Of a stretch of DNA of 34,434 nt, positions 23,186 to 32,169 are shown piece by piece. How positions within the stretch are numbered: the first letter of the stretch is position 1; the number at the start of each line of letters is the position of its first letter. The notes under the pieces were generated by a model. That model searched no databases. It worked only from the letters and a program-made list of their open reading frames with translations, and was not told the DNA's origin. Made by a program: the position numbers and the translations under genes. Source of the DNA: JAZDJP01 sp043803805 (GTDB lineage Bacteria > Planctomycetota > JAZDJP01); assembly GCA_043803805.1 (NCBI GenBank), contig JAZDJP010000092.1, positions 1-34,434 on the forward strand, read 5' to 3'.

Positions 23186-23951
23186 GGTGCTGGCCTTCGG
23201 CTGTCATCCCGACGATGTGGAATTCATGGCCGCGGGTACGCTGGCCTTGCTGGCGAAGATCGGGTGGGACGTTCATATTGCCACCATGACCGGCGGCGAG
23301 GTCGGCTCGCCGACCCTGTCGAGCAAGGCCATCCAGAAGAGGCGTCTGAAGGAGGCGGAGAAAGCCGCCGCGGTGATCGGCGGGCGCTATCACTACGCCG
23401 GCGGGTGCGATCTCGAGGTGGAGTACAACTCCTTCCACCGGAAGGCGGCGACGCGGGTCATGCGCGAGGTGGACCCGGCGATCGTGCTGACGCTGCCGCC
23501 CACGGACTACATGGCCGATCACGAGCAGACCTCGCTGCTGGTCCGGAACGCCGCCTATATCGCCTCGGTGCCGCTCTACGACTGTGGCGCGTCGGCGCCG
23601 CCGACCAGGCGGTTTCCGTATCTCTACTACTGGAACGCCTCGTCGCTGGTGGACATCTTCGGCCGCCCGCTACCGCTGCATTTCGGTATTGATGTCGGTT
23701 CGGTCATGGACACGAAGGAGAAGATGCTGGCCTGCCACGAGTCGCAGCGCGAGTGGCTGAAGGCCCATAACGGTTGGGACTCCTACATGCAGATCATGCG
23801 CGACTGGACCCGGAAGCAGGGGGCGGTCATCGGCCGCCCGTGCGGCGAATGTTACATCCAGCACCTGGGCAACGGCCATCCGAAGGATAACATCCTGGGC
23901 GAAGTCCTGGGCCCGCGATGTGTGGAGTTGGGGAAGGGGCAGCCAACATGA
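23178..23951 (+). CDS. PIG-L-family (LmbE-like) deacetylase
   Basis: The 257-aa protein begins with the zinc motif AFGCHPDDVEF (H10, D13; D12 as general base) and has a second zinc His, H115, in YMADHEQT. This is the hallmark of the GlcNAc-PI/mycothiol/bacillithiol deacetylase superfamily, which removes N-acetyl from GlcNAc-type sugars. Low-similarity cluster members act on other N-acyl sugars. The position between the isomerase and the glycosidase-like gene, with overlaps at both ends, ties it to the same pathway. There is no signal peptide, so it should act in the cytosol. The length is typical. Confidence 0.88.
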   Translation: MDRVLAFGCHPDDVEFMAAGTLALLAKIGWDVHIATMTGGEVGSPTLSSKAIQKRRLKEAEKAAAVIGGRYHYAGGCDLEVEYNSFHRKAATRVMREVDPAIVLTLPPTDYMADHEQTSLLVRNAAYIASVPLYDCGASAPPTRRFPYLYYWNASSLVDIFGRPLPLHFGIDVGSVMDTKEKMLACHESQREWLKAHNGWDSYMQIMRDWTRKQGAVIGRPCGECYIQHLGNGHPKDNILGEVLGPRCVELGKGQPT

Positions 23952-26578
23952 CAACCCGTAAGCCGGTGGCGGTGGTGTGGGAACGGGGGCCGGCGGGCGG
24001 GAGCGTGGATATTGCCTGCGGCAATCTGGCGCGCCTGAAACTTGTTGAATGCGAGGGACGGGTTGCTGGGAAGGGCTTTTCCATCGCATCGTTCGGGCCG
24101 TGCCGGCTCGTCATCGACGTGGCGGAGGCCGTGACGAGACCCGGCGCCCGCGCCACGCGGGTGGCCGTGAACACGACAAAGAACCCGTTCACGTTTTTCC
24201 TGCGCGACGTGAACCGGAGTTTCCCGATCTTCATCCCGGAGTACGGCGTCATCGTGACCGAGGGTGGCGACACGCGGAGCTTCTCGGCCATCGCGGAGGC
24301 GATTCGCGGCAAGGGGTTGGTCTCGCACATGGCGGCGATCGAGAACGCGCCCGAGGAGAGCTACGAGGCGGCCTGCCGCGGGAACCGGGACCAGGTCTGC
24401 CCCACGTGGCTGGGCTTGAGCCGCGACATGAGGATCTTCGAAGTGAACTGCAAGTCCGACTGCGGCTACTGGGGATACGTCCGGCCCCGCTACCACAGCA
24501 CCACGCAGAGTGTCCCCGAGACGGAAGACAAGCCCTACACCCTGGAATTCACAATCGGGCCCGGCGCGTCCTGCCGCACCCGGATCACCCGCCGGCTCGA
24601 AGAGGGCATTCTCCCCATCCTGCATTCCACGCAGTCGGAGGACGACGTCCGGTACGACCTGACGATGTTTGCCACCCTGGAGACACAGCCGCTCTCGCTC
24701 GAGAATCTCCGCGGATCCGACTGGCGGGCCAGCTACGCCAACACGGGCGGCAACATGCTGAAGCCGGAAGACAAGGAGAAGATGCGGGACCTTCTGGACC
24801 GGGAAATGCGCAACCGTGAGGAGGAGACGGTCTGCTGGATTCGGATCGAAGCGGTCAACCGCGGATCGGTTCCCCGGTATGCCTGGTTTCGCGGGATCAC
24901 GGCGGTCCTGGACGGGAAGGCATGTCCCGCCACCCATGACGGTCGGGAAGGTCTGGCGCAGTTTCCGTCGGGCCGCGTGTTCGGCGTCCACCGCCTGAAC
25001 GGCGGCCCCGCCCGCGATCACGAGATGGCCATTCTGATCCAGCCGAAGAAGCGCGTGATCTACGATATCCTGGTTCCGCATCAGCCCATCCCGGCGGACC
25101 GGGCGAAGAATCTGGCGAGGCAGGATTTCTCGAAGCACGTCGAGGCGTGCCGCACGTTCTGGAAGGCCAGGCTCCGGAAGGCGGCGACCGTTTCGATCCC
25201 GGAGCCGGCCATTGACGAACGGGTCAAGGCGGGGCTTCTCCACTGCGACCTCGTCGCGCTCGGCAGGGAGCCGGCCGGGTCGGTGCTGGCCACGATCGGC
25301 TGGTATGCGCCGATCGGATCGGAGAGCGCGCCGATCATCCAGTTCTTCGACTCCATGGGTTGGCACCGCCTGGCGGAGCGGTCGATCCAGTTCTTCCTCG
25401 ACCGCCAGCGGGAGGACGGATTCATCCAGAACTTCGGCGGGTACCAGCTCGAGACCGGGCCGGCGCTCTGGACCATGGGCGAGCACTATCGCTACACGCG
25501 CGACGAGGCGTGGGTCCGGCGGATACGGTCGAAGCTCCTCAAGGCGTGCGACTACCTGCTCGCCTGGCGCGAGCGGAACAAGAGGCCGGATCTCCGCGGC
25601 AAAGGCTACGGACTGCTGGACGGCAAGGTGGCGGACCCCGAGGATTTCTTCCACTCGTTCATGCTGAACGGGCTCTCCTATCTTGGGATTCAGCGCGTGA
25701 GCGAAATGCTGTCGGAGGTTGACCCGGCCCACTCGAAGCGCCTGGCGCGTGAGGCGAAGGCGTTCCGGCGGGACATCCGAACCGCGTTCCACGAAGCCGT
25801 GGGGCGCTCGCCGGCGATTCCGCTCGGCGACGGGACGTGGGCGCCGTCGGTTCCGCCGTGGTCGGAGTACCCTGGGGCGCTCGCCCTTTACGCCGACGGC
25901 GGCAACTGGTTCACGCACGGCGCATTCGGGGCGCGCGACTCGCTCATCGGGTCGCTTTACCTCGTGATCTCCGAGGTGATCGATGCGAACGAGGTCGGCG
26001 CGGACATCCTCCTGAAAAGCCACCAGCAGCTCTTCACCGTGAAGAATGCCGGGTTGAGCCAGCCTTACTACTGCCGGCACGACCACATTCACCTGCTCCG
26101 CGGCGAGGTGAAGGCGTTCCTCAAAACCTACTACAACCAGTTCACCGCGCTCCAGGACCGCGAGACCTACACGTTCTGGGAGCACTACTTTGGCGCCAGC
26201 CAGCACAAGACCCACGAGGAAGGCTGGTTCCTGATGCAAACCCGCTGGATGCTGCTCATGGAGCAGGGATCCACCTTGTACCTGCTACGCGGCATTCCGC
26301 GGGCGTGGATGGACGACGGAAAGCGGTTGTCGTTCGACGGGATGAGAACCTACTTCGGCCCGGTCTCGCTCCAGGTCGAGTCGCGAGTGGAGGAGGGGAT
26401 TATCGAAGCCCGGTATGCCTTGTCCGCCGACCGGAAGCCGGCGAATCTGGTCGTCCGCCTTCCGCATCCGCGGGGCCTGCGGCCGCGGGAGGTCTCTGGC
26501 GGGGCTTATTGTGCGCGGACGGAGTCCGTGAAAATTGCGAGGCCGAAGAGGTCGGGCGTGATTACGATCCGATTCTGA
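23948..26578 (+). CDS. Probable six-hairpin (alpha/alpha)6 glycosidase-like protein
   Basis: The 876-aa protein has no signal peptide or membrane helix. Residues 1-420 look beta-rich. Residues 430-760 are helical with repeated Trp/Tyr-rich motifs typical of (alpha/alpha)6 barrels (IGWYAPIGSESAPIIQFFDS, DGGNWFTHGAFGARDSLIG, FWEHYFGAS). A beta-rich tail of about 90 residues follows. Several acidic residues (e.g. in REDGFIQNFGG, THEEGWFLMQ) could be catalytic, but I cannot assign the family or the substrate. It is the last gene of the sugar cluster, its ATG overlapping the PIG-L stop, and it ends 16 bases from the convergent kinase gene. It may be a hydrolase or phosphorylase for the glycoside that the other enzymes process. 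Confidence 0.62.
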   Translation: MTTRKPVAVVWERGPAGGSVDIACGNLARLKLVECEGRVAGKGFSIASFGPCRLVIDVAEAVTRPGARATRVAVNTTKNPFTFFLRDVNRSFPIFIPEYGVIVTEGGDTRSFSAIAEAIRGKGLVSHMAAIENAPEESYEAACRGNRDQVCPTWLGLSRDMRIFEVNCKSDCGYWGYVRPRYHSTTQSVPETEDKPYTLEFTIGPGASCRTRITRRLEEGILPILHSTQSEDDVRYDLTMFATLETQPLSLENLRGSDWRASYANTGGNMLKPEDKEKMRDLLDREMRNREEETVCWIRIEAVNRGSVPRYAWFRGITAVLDGKACPATHDGREGLAQFPSGRVFGVHRLNGGPARDHEMAILIQPKKRVIYDILVPHQPIPADRAKNLARQDFSKHVEACRTFWKARLRKAATVSIPEPAIDERVKAGLLHCDLVALGREPAGSVLATIGWYAPIGSESAPIIQFFDSMGWHRLAERSIQFFLDRQREDGFIQNFGGYQLETGPALWTMGEHYRYTRDEAWVRRIRSKLLKACDYLLAWRERNKRPDLRGKGYGLLDGKVADPEDFFHSFMLNGLSYLGIQRVSEMLSEVDPAHSKRLAREAKAFRRDIRTAFHEAVGRSPAIPLGDGTWAPSVPPWSEYPGALALYADGGNWFTHGAFGARDSLIGSLYLVISEVIDANEVGADILLKSHQQLFTVKNAGLSQPYYCRHDHIHLLRGEVKAFLKTYYNQFTALQDRETYTFWEHYFGASQHKTHEEGWFLMQTRWMLLMEQGSTLYLLRGIPRAWMDDGKRLSFDGMRTYFGPVSLQVESRVEEGIIEARYALSADRKPANLVVRLPHPRGLRPREVSGGAYCARTESVKIARPKRSGVITIRF

Positions 26579-26594
26579 CGCATTTATTGCAAGG

Positions 26595-27797
<1,203 letters not shown>

Positions 27798-27881
27798 GTC
27801 GTCCGTCCCCCGGATTCTCCCGGTACAGGGTAACACACGGGCGGGGGGATGGCAACATCTGCCCCGTTCCGGACTTGAATA

Positions 27882-27975
27882 GAGCGGATGGCGTGGAGCG
27901 TGTAGCGGATAGGCAGAGGGAGAGGAACGAGCGGATAGCGTGGAGCGTGTAGCGGATAGGTAGAGGGAGAAGAAT
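27882..27975. repeat. Two-copy 47-bp tandem repeat with an inverted copy near 28024
   Basis: The unit spans 27882-27928 and 27929-27975 with four mismatches. It contains the words GAGCGGAT, GCGTGGAGCGTGTAGCGGAT and AGAGGGAGA. A 13-base piece of it, ATAGCGTGGAGCG (27935-27947), recurs inverted at 28024-28036, overlapping the stop codon of the radical SAM gene. It lies in the leader of the kinase gene. Confidence 0.85.
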
Positions 27976-28032
27976 GAACGGATGGGGAATCGGGAAGTTT
28001 CTTCCTGTACGCTAAACGCCATCCGCTCCACG

Positions 28033-29091
28033 CTATTTCCACACCCCCGCCACCGCCGTCTTACACGACGGGCACGTCCCGTCCGGCGCGATCCGGTTCT
28101 CGAGGACATGAAATCCCCGCCGTTCGACGAGCTCCGCCCGGCAGCCCGGGCAGGCCGTGTTCTCCCCGTGGCCGACACCGCCCGGCAGATTCCCCGCATA
28201 CACGAAACGCAGGCCTTCCGCCTTTCCGGTCTCGGCGGCCCGGAGGAGCGTCGCGGCCGGCGTTCGGTTCCGGTCCTTCATCCGGTAATCGGGGTGAAAG
28301 GCCGTGACGTGCCAGGGGATGTCGGGGGAAATCGAGGCGAGGAATGCCGCGATGTCCCGGAGTTCCTCCGCGCCGTCGTTGAATCCGGGGACGATGAGGG
28401 TGACGACCTCCACCCAGAATTTCATGGCGTGGAGGCGCCGGAGGGTGTCGAGCACGGCCTCGAGTTTCCCGCCCAGTTCCCGGTAGCGTTCCGCCCGGAA
28501 GGATTTCAGGTCCACCTTGACGAAATCGAGCCACGGCCGCAGGTGTTCCAGCGCCTCGGGCGTCGCATGCCCGTTCGAGACGAACGCCGTCCGGAGGCCC
28601 GCCTTCTTCGCCTCCCGGAAGACGGCGACGGCCCACTCCGCCGTGATGAGGGGTTCGTTGTAGGTGGAGGTGACGACGGACGCGCCCACGCGCCGGGCGA
28701 CCTCCGCCACGGTCGGGGCGGTGACGCATTCGAAAGGCGCGTCCGCCGCCGGGTCCCGGAGAACCTGGGTGGAAAGCCAGTTCTGGCAGAACGCGCAGTG
28801 AAAATCGCATCCGAGCATCCCGAAGGAAAGCGTGGCGCTTCCCGGGAGGACGTGGAAAAAGGGTTTCTTCTCGATGGGGTCGTTCTGGAGGCCGGTGACG
28901 TAGCCGAAGGGCACCCGGAGCGCGCCTTTTTCGTTGAATCGGACGGCGCAGATGCCCCGGCGTCCCTCCGCCAGCGCGCACCGGTGGGCGCAGGCGAGGC
29001 ACCGGACCCGTCCGTCCGGGAGTTTTTCCGAAAGTTCCCCGGCCGTCGTGAGGTTCCGGAGCGTGTTTTCGAGGGGGACCGAATTTTCCAT
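28033..29091 (-). CDS. amrS: AmmeMemoRadiSam-system radical SAM enzyme
   Basis: The 352-aa protein has the radical SAM motif C95, C99, C102 in GCDFHCAFCQNW. It is preceded by a second Cys set, C31, C34, C38, C48 (CLACAHRC, then GRRGIC), typical of the AmrS/pyruvate-formate-lyase-activating-like branch, and it has STYNEPLI. The C-terminus adds a zinc-ribbon-like pair of CPGC and CPSC knuckles. The family often occurs with AMMECR1 and MEMO partners, but none is visible here. The start at 29091 fits the family's beginning; an upstream ATG at 29211 would add 40 residues without similarity. No clear Shine-Dalgarno is seen, and a perfect TATAAT lies six bases before this ATG. The transcript may therefore be leaderless. 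Confidence 0.86.
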   Translation of the reverse strand: MENSVPLENTLRNLTTAGELSEKLPDGRVRCLACAHRCALAEGRRGICAVRFNEKGALRVPFGYVTGLQNDPIEKKPFFHVLPGSATLSFGMLGCDFHCAFCQNWLSTQVLRDPAADAPFECVTAPTVAEVARRVGASVVTSTYNEPLITAEWAVAVFREAKKAGLRTAFVSNGHATPEALEHLRPWLDFVKVDLKSFRAERYRELGGKLEAVLDTLRRLHAMKFWVEVVTLIVPGFNDGAEELRDIAAFLASISPDIPWHVTAFHPDYRMKDRNRTPAATLLRAAETGKAEGLRFVYAGNLPGGVGHGENTACPGCRAELVERRGFHVLENRIAPDGTCPSCKTAVAGVWK

Positions 29092-29097
29092 TTTCCC

Positions 29098-29103
29098 ATT
29101 ATA
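29098..29103 (-). promoter_or_regulatory. Consensus -10 box directly before the radical SAM gene
   Basis: On the minus strand TATAAT sits six bases from the chosen ATG (TATAATGGGAAAATG). A -35 hexamer about 17 bases upstream is weak. If used, transcription would start at or next to the start codon. Confidence 0.35.
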
Positions 29104-29232
29104 TCCGTCCGGTGGCGGGAGGAAACGGTTTCCGGCCGGTTCGGAATCCTGAGATCCATCATTTGGGGATGACAGAAGGGAAATATCCGGGTACCATGCG
29201 TTGAAGCGCATCGCTTGTCAGGGTGGGGGGAT

Positions 29233-30300
29233 ATGTTTCCTGAAGGATGGATCTGGACAGCGTTGAAATTGGCCACGGTGCCGCTCTTCCTCGCGGCGAA
29301 CGCCTTTTTCGTCGCCGCGGAGTTCGCGTTGGTGTCCGTCCGCCGCACGCGGATCGAGGCGCTTGTGCGCCAGGGGAATTCCGCGGCCAAATCGGTGAAG
29401 GCGGCGGTGGCCGATCTCGACCGGTACATCGCGGCGACCCAACTGGGCATCACGCTCGCCAGCATCGCCCTGGGTTGGCTCGGGAAGCCCGCCATGGAGG
29501 CCATTCTTGCGCCTGTCTTCGAACGGCTGCCCTGGCGGGTGACCGAGGCGGTCTCGTTGGGAATCGCCTCCGTGTTCGCTTACCTGTTCATCACGTTTCT
29601 ACATGTGGTGCTGGGGGAACTTGCTCCCAAGACGGTGGCCCTTCAACGGGCGGAAAAGACGAGTTTGTGGGTGGCGGCGCCGCTTCTGATCTTCGAGCGG
29701 ATCTTTCGGCCGTTTATCTGGTCCATGAACGCTACGGGGAACTGGGTGGTGCGCCGGTTCGGCATGACAACGGCGGCCGCTCATGTGAGCGTGCATTCGG
29801 TCGAGGAATTGATGATGCTCGTGGACCAGAGCCATGCCGCGGGGGTCATTCACGGGCCCCACCGGGAACTCATCGGGCGGATTTTCACGTTCGACAAGAA
29901 ACGCGTGAAGGACGTCATGATCCCGCGGGAGAAGATCATCGCGATCGAACTCAAGACCCCCCACATGGATATTCTGAAGCGGGTGGGGAGCGACGCCTTC
30001 ACCCGCGTGCCCATCTACGAGGACGATTTCGACAATTGCGTGGGCATCCTCCACACGAAGGACCTGTTCCGCATGATCGTGGACCGCAAAATGTTCCATC
30101 TGTTTGATTTGCTCCGGTCCGCCCATGTCATCCCTCCGGACGAACCCATCGGGCAGGTCCTCCGCCAGTTCCAGAAATCCCGGAACCATATCGCCCTCGT
30201 CAAGGAGGGCGAGAAAATCGTCGGCCTCGTCACCCTCGAGGACATCATGGAGGAGGTCTTCGGGGAGATTCAGGATGAGCACGACGTTTCGCCGTCATGA
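29233..30300 (+). CDS. CNNM-CBS membrane protein (hemolysin C/CorC-like transporter family)
   Basis: The 355-aa protein has an N-terminal DUF21/CNNM transmembrane domain (residues 1-190) with ANAFFVAAEFALVSVRRTRIE, ASIALGWLGKPAM and HVVLGELAPKTVAL, all conserved signatures. A CBS pair follows (about 205-345) with VKDVMIPRE, FTRVPIYED and IALVKEGEKIVGLVTLEDIMEEVFGEIQDEH. Family members act in divalent cation, notably Mg2+, transport or efflux and bind nucleotides through the CBS pair. It ends soon after the second CBS motif and lacks the C-terminal CorC/HlyC domain often present. GGGGGGA lies just before the ATG at 29233; an in-frame TTG at 29215 would add six residues. Confidence 0.9.
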   Translation: MFPEGWIWTALKLATVPLFLAANAFFVAAEFALVSVRRTRIEALVRQGNSAAKSVKAAVADLDRYIAATQLGITLASIALGWLGKPAMEAILAPVFERLPWRVTEAVSLGIASVFAYLFITFLHVVLGELAPKTVALQRAEKTSLWVAAPLLIFERIFRPFIWSMNATGNWVVRRFGMTTAAAHVSVHSVEELMMLVDQSHAAGVIHGPHRELIGRIFTFDKKRVKDVMIPREKIIAIELKTPHMDILKRVGSDAFTRVPIYEDDFDNCVGILHTKDLFRMIVDRKMFHLFDLLRSAHVIPPDEPIGQVLRQFQKSRNHIALVKEGEKIVGLVTLEDIMEEVFGEIQDEHDVSPS

Positions 30301-30312
30301 CGGCATGACGCC
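30291..30312. repeat. 14-bp perfect palindrome across the CNNM stop codon plus a direct half-repeat
   Basis: GCCGTCATGACGGC (30291-30304) is perfectly self-complementary and spans the stop codon. The half word CATGACG is repeated right after it (30304-30310). It lies about 40 bases upstream of the hicBA -35 box. Confidence 0.55.
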
Positions 30313-30342
30313 GGGCGGTTGTGAGTGATGAAAGCGGATTCG

Positions 30343-30370
30343 TTGACGGGACGGCGTTCGGACATATAAT
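30343..30370 (+). promoter_or_regulatory. Near-consensus sigma70-type promoter for hicBA
   Basis: TTGACG (30343-30348) and TATAAT (30365-30370) are separated by 16 bases. The predicted start is about 50 bases before the hicB ATG. This is the best promoter match in the window. Confidence 0.68.
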
Positions 30371-30426
30371 GCCGGAGAAGGCGGCTGGATCGGTTGCTCC
30401 GCTCCGGGGTTGACAGGAGACGCATC

Positions 30427-30642
30427 ATGCATAACGAATTCACCGCGATTGTCGAACGCGACGGCCGATGGTTCATTGCCTACTGCCCGGAGATCCCGGG
30501 GGCGAATGGTCAGGGACGCACGAAAAAGGACTGTCTCAAGAATCTGGCGGGTGCCATCAAACTGATTCTGGATGAGCGCCGGAAGGATGCCTTTCGCGGA
30601 ATCCCGGCGAGGGCGGCCAGGGAATTGGTGGCGGTTGGATGA
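30427..30642 (+). CDS. hicB: HicB-family antitoxin
   Basis: The 71-aa protein is a compact HicB: FTAIVERDGRWFIAYCPEIPG (written as the family's beta-hairpin and CPE-P turn) followed by the helix KKDCLKNLAGAIKLILDER. It neutralises HicA by binding it. There is no extra C-terminal DNA-binding domain, so any autoregulation would rely on the short form or on the complex. AGGAGA lies six bases before the ATG. The stop overlaps the hicA start (ATGA), with antitoxin first. Confidence 0.88.
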   Translation: MHNEFTAIVERDGRWFIAYCPEIPGANGQGRTKKDCLKNLAGAIKLILDERRKDAFRGIPARAARELVAVG

Positions 30643-30827
30643 AACAAAAGGAACTCCTGCGTCATCTGCGGCGGCACGGGTGCATCCTCAAGCGGGAAGG
30701 GGCCTCTCATTCGTTGTGGATGAATCCTTCCACGGGGTGGCTGGAGGCGGTCCCCCGGCACGTTGAAATTCCGAACAATCTCGCCCGAAAAATTTGCCGT
30801 TGTCTTTCGGTCCCCGATCCGAAATAA
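30639..30827 (+). CDS. hicA: HicA-family mRNA interferase toxin
   Basis: The 62-aa protein has the double-stranded-RNA-binding-like HicA fold: KQKELLRHLRRHGCILKREG, catalytic H24 in GASHSLW, and the C-terminal PRHVEIPNNLARKICRCL helix. HicA toxins cleave mRNA and stop translation when HicB is degraded. It is intact and of normal size. A REP-like palindrome begins 12 bases after its stop and may act as a transcript-end structure. Confidence 0.88.
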   Translation: MKQKELLRHLRRHGCILKREGASHSLWMNPSTGWLEAVPRHVEIPNNLARKICRCLSVPDPK

Positions 30828-30839
30828 CGGTCAAACCCC

Positions 30840-30868
30840 GCTCATCCTGAGCTTGTCGAAGGATGAGC
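30840..30868. repeat. REP-like palindrome, copy 2 (inverted relative to copy 1)
   Basis: The arms GCTCATCCT (30840-30848) and AGGATGAGC (30860-30868) surround the loop GAGCTTGTCGA. The loop is the reverse complement of the loop of the copy at 2967-2995, except for one base. Confidence 0.85.
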
Positions 30869-30920
30869 ATCATCCGTAATAAGCCATATCGCATTTACTC
30901 GCAACGAGTAACGGATTTAA

Positions 30921-30950
30921 TTGATTTCCCGTTGCGTGATAGGATATGAT
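30921..30950 (+). promoter_or_regulatory. Possible promoter of the pseudopilin-like gene
   Basis: TTGATT (30921-30926) and TATGAT (30945-30950) are 18 bases apart in an A/T-rich stretch. They lie about 50 bases upstream of the start at 31000. Further TATAGT and TATGAT words follow, so the -10 is not unique. Confidence 0.35.
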
Positions 30951-30999
30951 ATAGTATGATAGTCTATGAAATAGAACGATATTGTAAGTGGAGGGTGTT

Positions 31000-31650
31000 A
31001 TGGGGGCGGAACAAGGCGGTCGAGAGGGCAGAAAACGGATTGGTATGGGGGTGGTCGGATATCTCTTTTTGGGAATCGGCATCGCTTTTTTATCAATGTT
31101 TCTCTTTGTGTTTCTCTTTGCGGTTTTTAGTCCCGTCCGGATGGGTCATCCTCGATCACGAATTTTTCAGGCGCGAACCGATGTGGCCAATTTGGAAATG
31201 GCCTTGGCGGCTTACCATGAGGACCTTAATTGTTATCCCTGCGACGGAGGCACCCCGGATCATCCCCAATCGGTGATCGTGGTGAACACGGAGTCCAAAA
31301 TCAAGGCATCCAACAAGATGCTTTTGGCATTTCTTCGGGGGGATCTGGATGGCGACGGGAAACCGGATCCGGCATTTCTCAACGCGCCGTACATGGATTT
31401 CAGACCGTATTGTTTGCAAAAGGATACCGACGGTCTCTGGATGTACATGGATTTATGGGGAACTCCCTATGCCTACGATGAAAATTGTTCGGAGGGGGAT
31501 GGATTTCACGGCCAGCGCCGGGAGAAGTTTGACATTTGGTCCGCCGGCCCGGACCGCAAGTGGGGATGGGGGAATTCCCCGCGCAATCCAAACGATCCCG
31601 ACGCGGCGCGAAAAGACGCCGAATCCCAGGACAATATCACGAATTGGTGA
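31000..31650 (+). CDS. Pseudopilin (GspG)-like orphan with a Ca-binding-like loop
   Basis: The 216-aa protein starts at the ATG with GGAGGG just upstream; the GTG at 30988 is less likely. It has one membrane helix (about residues 14-43, MGVVGYLFLGIGIAFLS onward), then the major-pseudopilin pattern RTDVANLEMALAAYHEDLNCYP and, later, DLWGTPYAYDE. This resembles type II secretion GspG-type globular domains. A DLDGDGKPDP loop looks like a dockerin/EF-hand calcium site. The usual prepilin-peptidase site (G/FTLIE) is missing, so it is probably not assembled like a real pilin. No other secretion genes are near. The function is unknown. A similar but distinct orphan lies at 32170. Confidence 0.72.
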   Translation: MGAEQGGREGRKRIGMGVVGYLFLGIGIAFLSMFLFVFLFAVFSPVRMGHPRSRIFQARTDVANLEMALAAYHEDLNCYPCDGGTPDHPQSVIVVNTESKIKASNKMLLAFLRGDLDGDGKPDPAFLNAPYMDFRPYCLQKDTDGLWMYMDLWGTPYAYDENCSEGDGFHGQRREKFDIWSAGPDRKWGWGNSPRNPNDPDAARKDAESQDNITNW

Positions 31651-31667
31651 ACAAAAGGAGGAATTTC

Positions 31668-32105
31668 ATGAGCGCGAACGAATCGGTTCCGGAAACGACG
31701 ACCGCGACTGAAAAAGCATGGTACACCGTCCGGGAGGCGGCCGCCTACCTCGGGGTGAGCGAACCCACCATATTCCGGTGGATGAAGGACAAGACGCTCT
31801 CCTTCTACAAAATCGGCGGGGGGACGCGCTTTGCGAAGGAGGGGCTCGACGCCGTCATCGAGAAAACCACGGGGGAGTCGGAGGCCCGCGCCGCGTCCGG
31901 CCGGTGCGCCTCCTGCGGGCACGGGGTGCTCGTCGCCGGTCGTGTCCAGGGGACGGGACGATTGTATTTCCGTCCGGAGACGACGAAATTCTGGGTGTGG
32001 GCGGAGCCGCTCGTCAGTCTCTCGGCGCGCGTCTGCGCGGCGTGCGGGTATGTCCAGTTGCATGCGGATACGGAGAAGTTGACGAAATTGGGAACCGGGG
32101 AGTGA
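31668..32105 (+). CDS. HTH (excisionase/MerR-like) DNA-binding protein with a zinc-ribbon C-terminus
   Basis: The 145-aa protein has an excisionase-type winged HTH in residues 17-67 (YTVREAAAYLGVSEPTIFRW, then KIGGGTRFAKEGLD). Residues 78-132 carry two CxxC pairs, C80/C83 and C123/C126, separated by a beta-rich segment, the pattern of a zinc ribbon. It is a probable DNA-binding regulator. AAAGGAGG precedes its ATG, 17 bases after the pseudopilin-like stop, so the two are likely cotranscribed. No integrase is near, so a role as phage excisionase is not supported. Confidence 0.78.
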   Translation: MSANESVPETTTATEKAWYTVREAAAYLGVSEPTIFRWMKDKTLSFYKIGGGTRFAKEGLDAVIEKTTGESEARAASGRCASCGHGVLVAGRVQGTGRLYFRPETTKFWVWAEPLVSLSARVCAACGYVQLHADTEKLTKLGTGE

Positions 32106-32158
32106 GCGCAAGGGTGACATGATTCGCGGCATGTAAATCGTTGTGCATCTTGCAGGGA

Positions 32159-32167
32159 GGGGGGGGG
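32159..32167. repeat. Nine-G homopolymer at the ribosome-binding site of the next gene
   Basis: GGGAGGGGGGGGG runs up to two bases before TAATGG. The G run overlaps the only Shine-Dalgarno-like sequence for the ATG at 32170, so slippage would change the spacing. Confidence 0.7.
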
Positions 32168-32169
32168 TA

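Noticed and set aside
23852..26239. Minus-strand frame of 795 codons opposite the glycosidase-like gene
   Set aside because: It is Arg/Pro/Val-rich low-complexity translation, and the sugar-cluster operon is coupled on the plus strand.
27798..28199. 134-codon N-terminal extension of the FHA-kinase
   Set aside because: It would translate the tandem repeats and part of the convergent radical SAM gene's end. The FHA domain begins right after the GTG.
29092..29211. 40-codon upstream extension of the radical SAM gene
   Set aside because: It lacks similarity to the family and would place the consensus TATAAT inside the coding region.
31668..32105. Phage excisionase
   Set aside because: The HTH is of the excisionase type, but there is no integrase, no attachment-site duplication and an extra zinc ribbon, so a general regulator is more likely.
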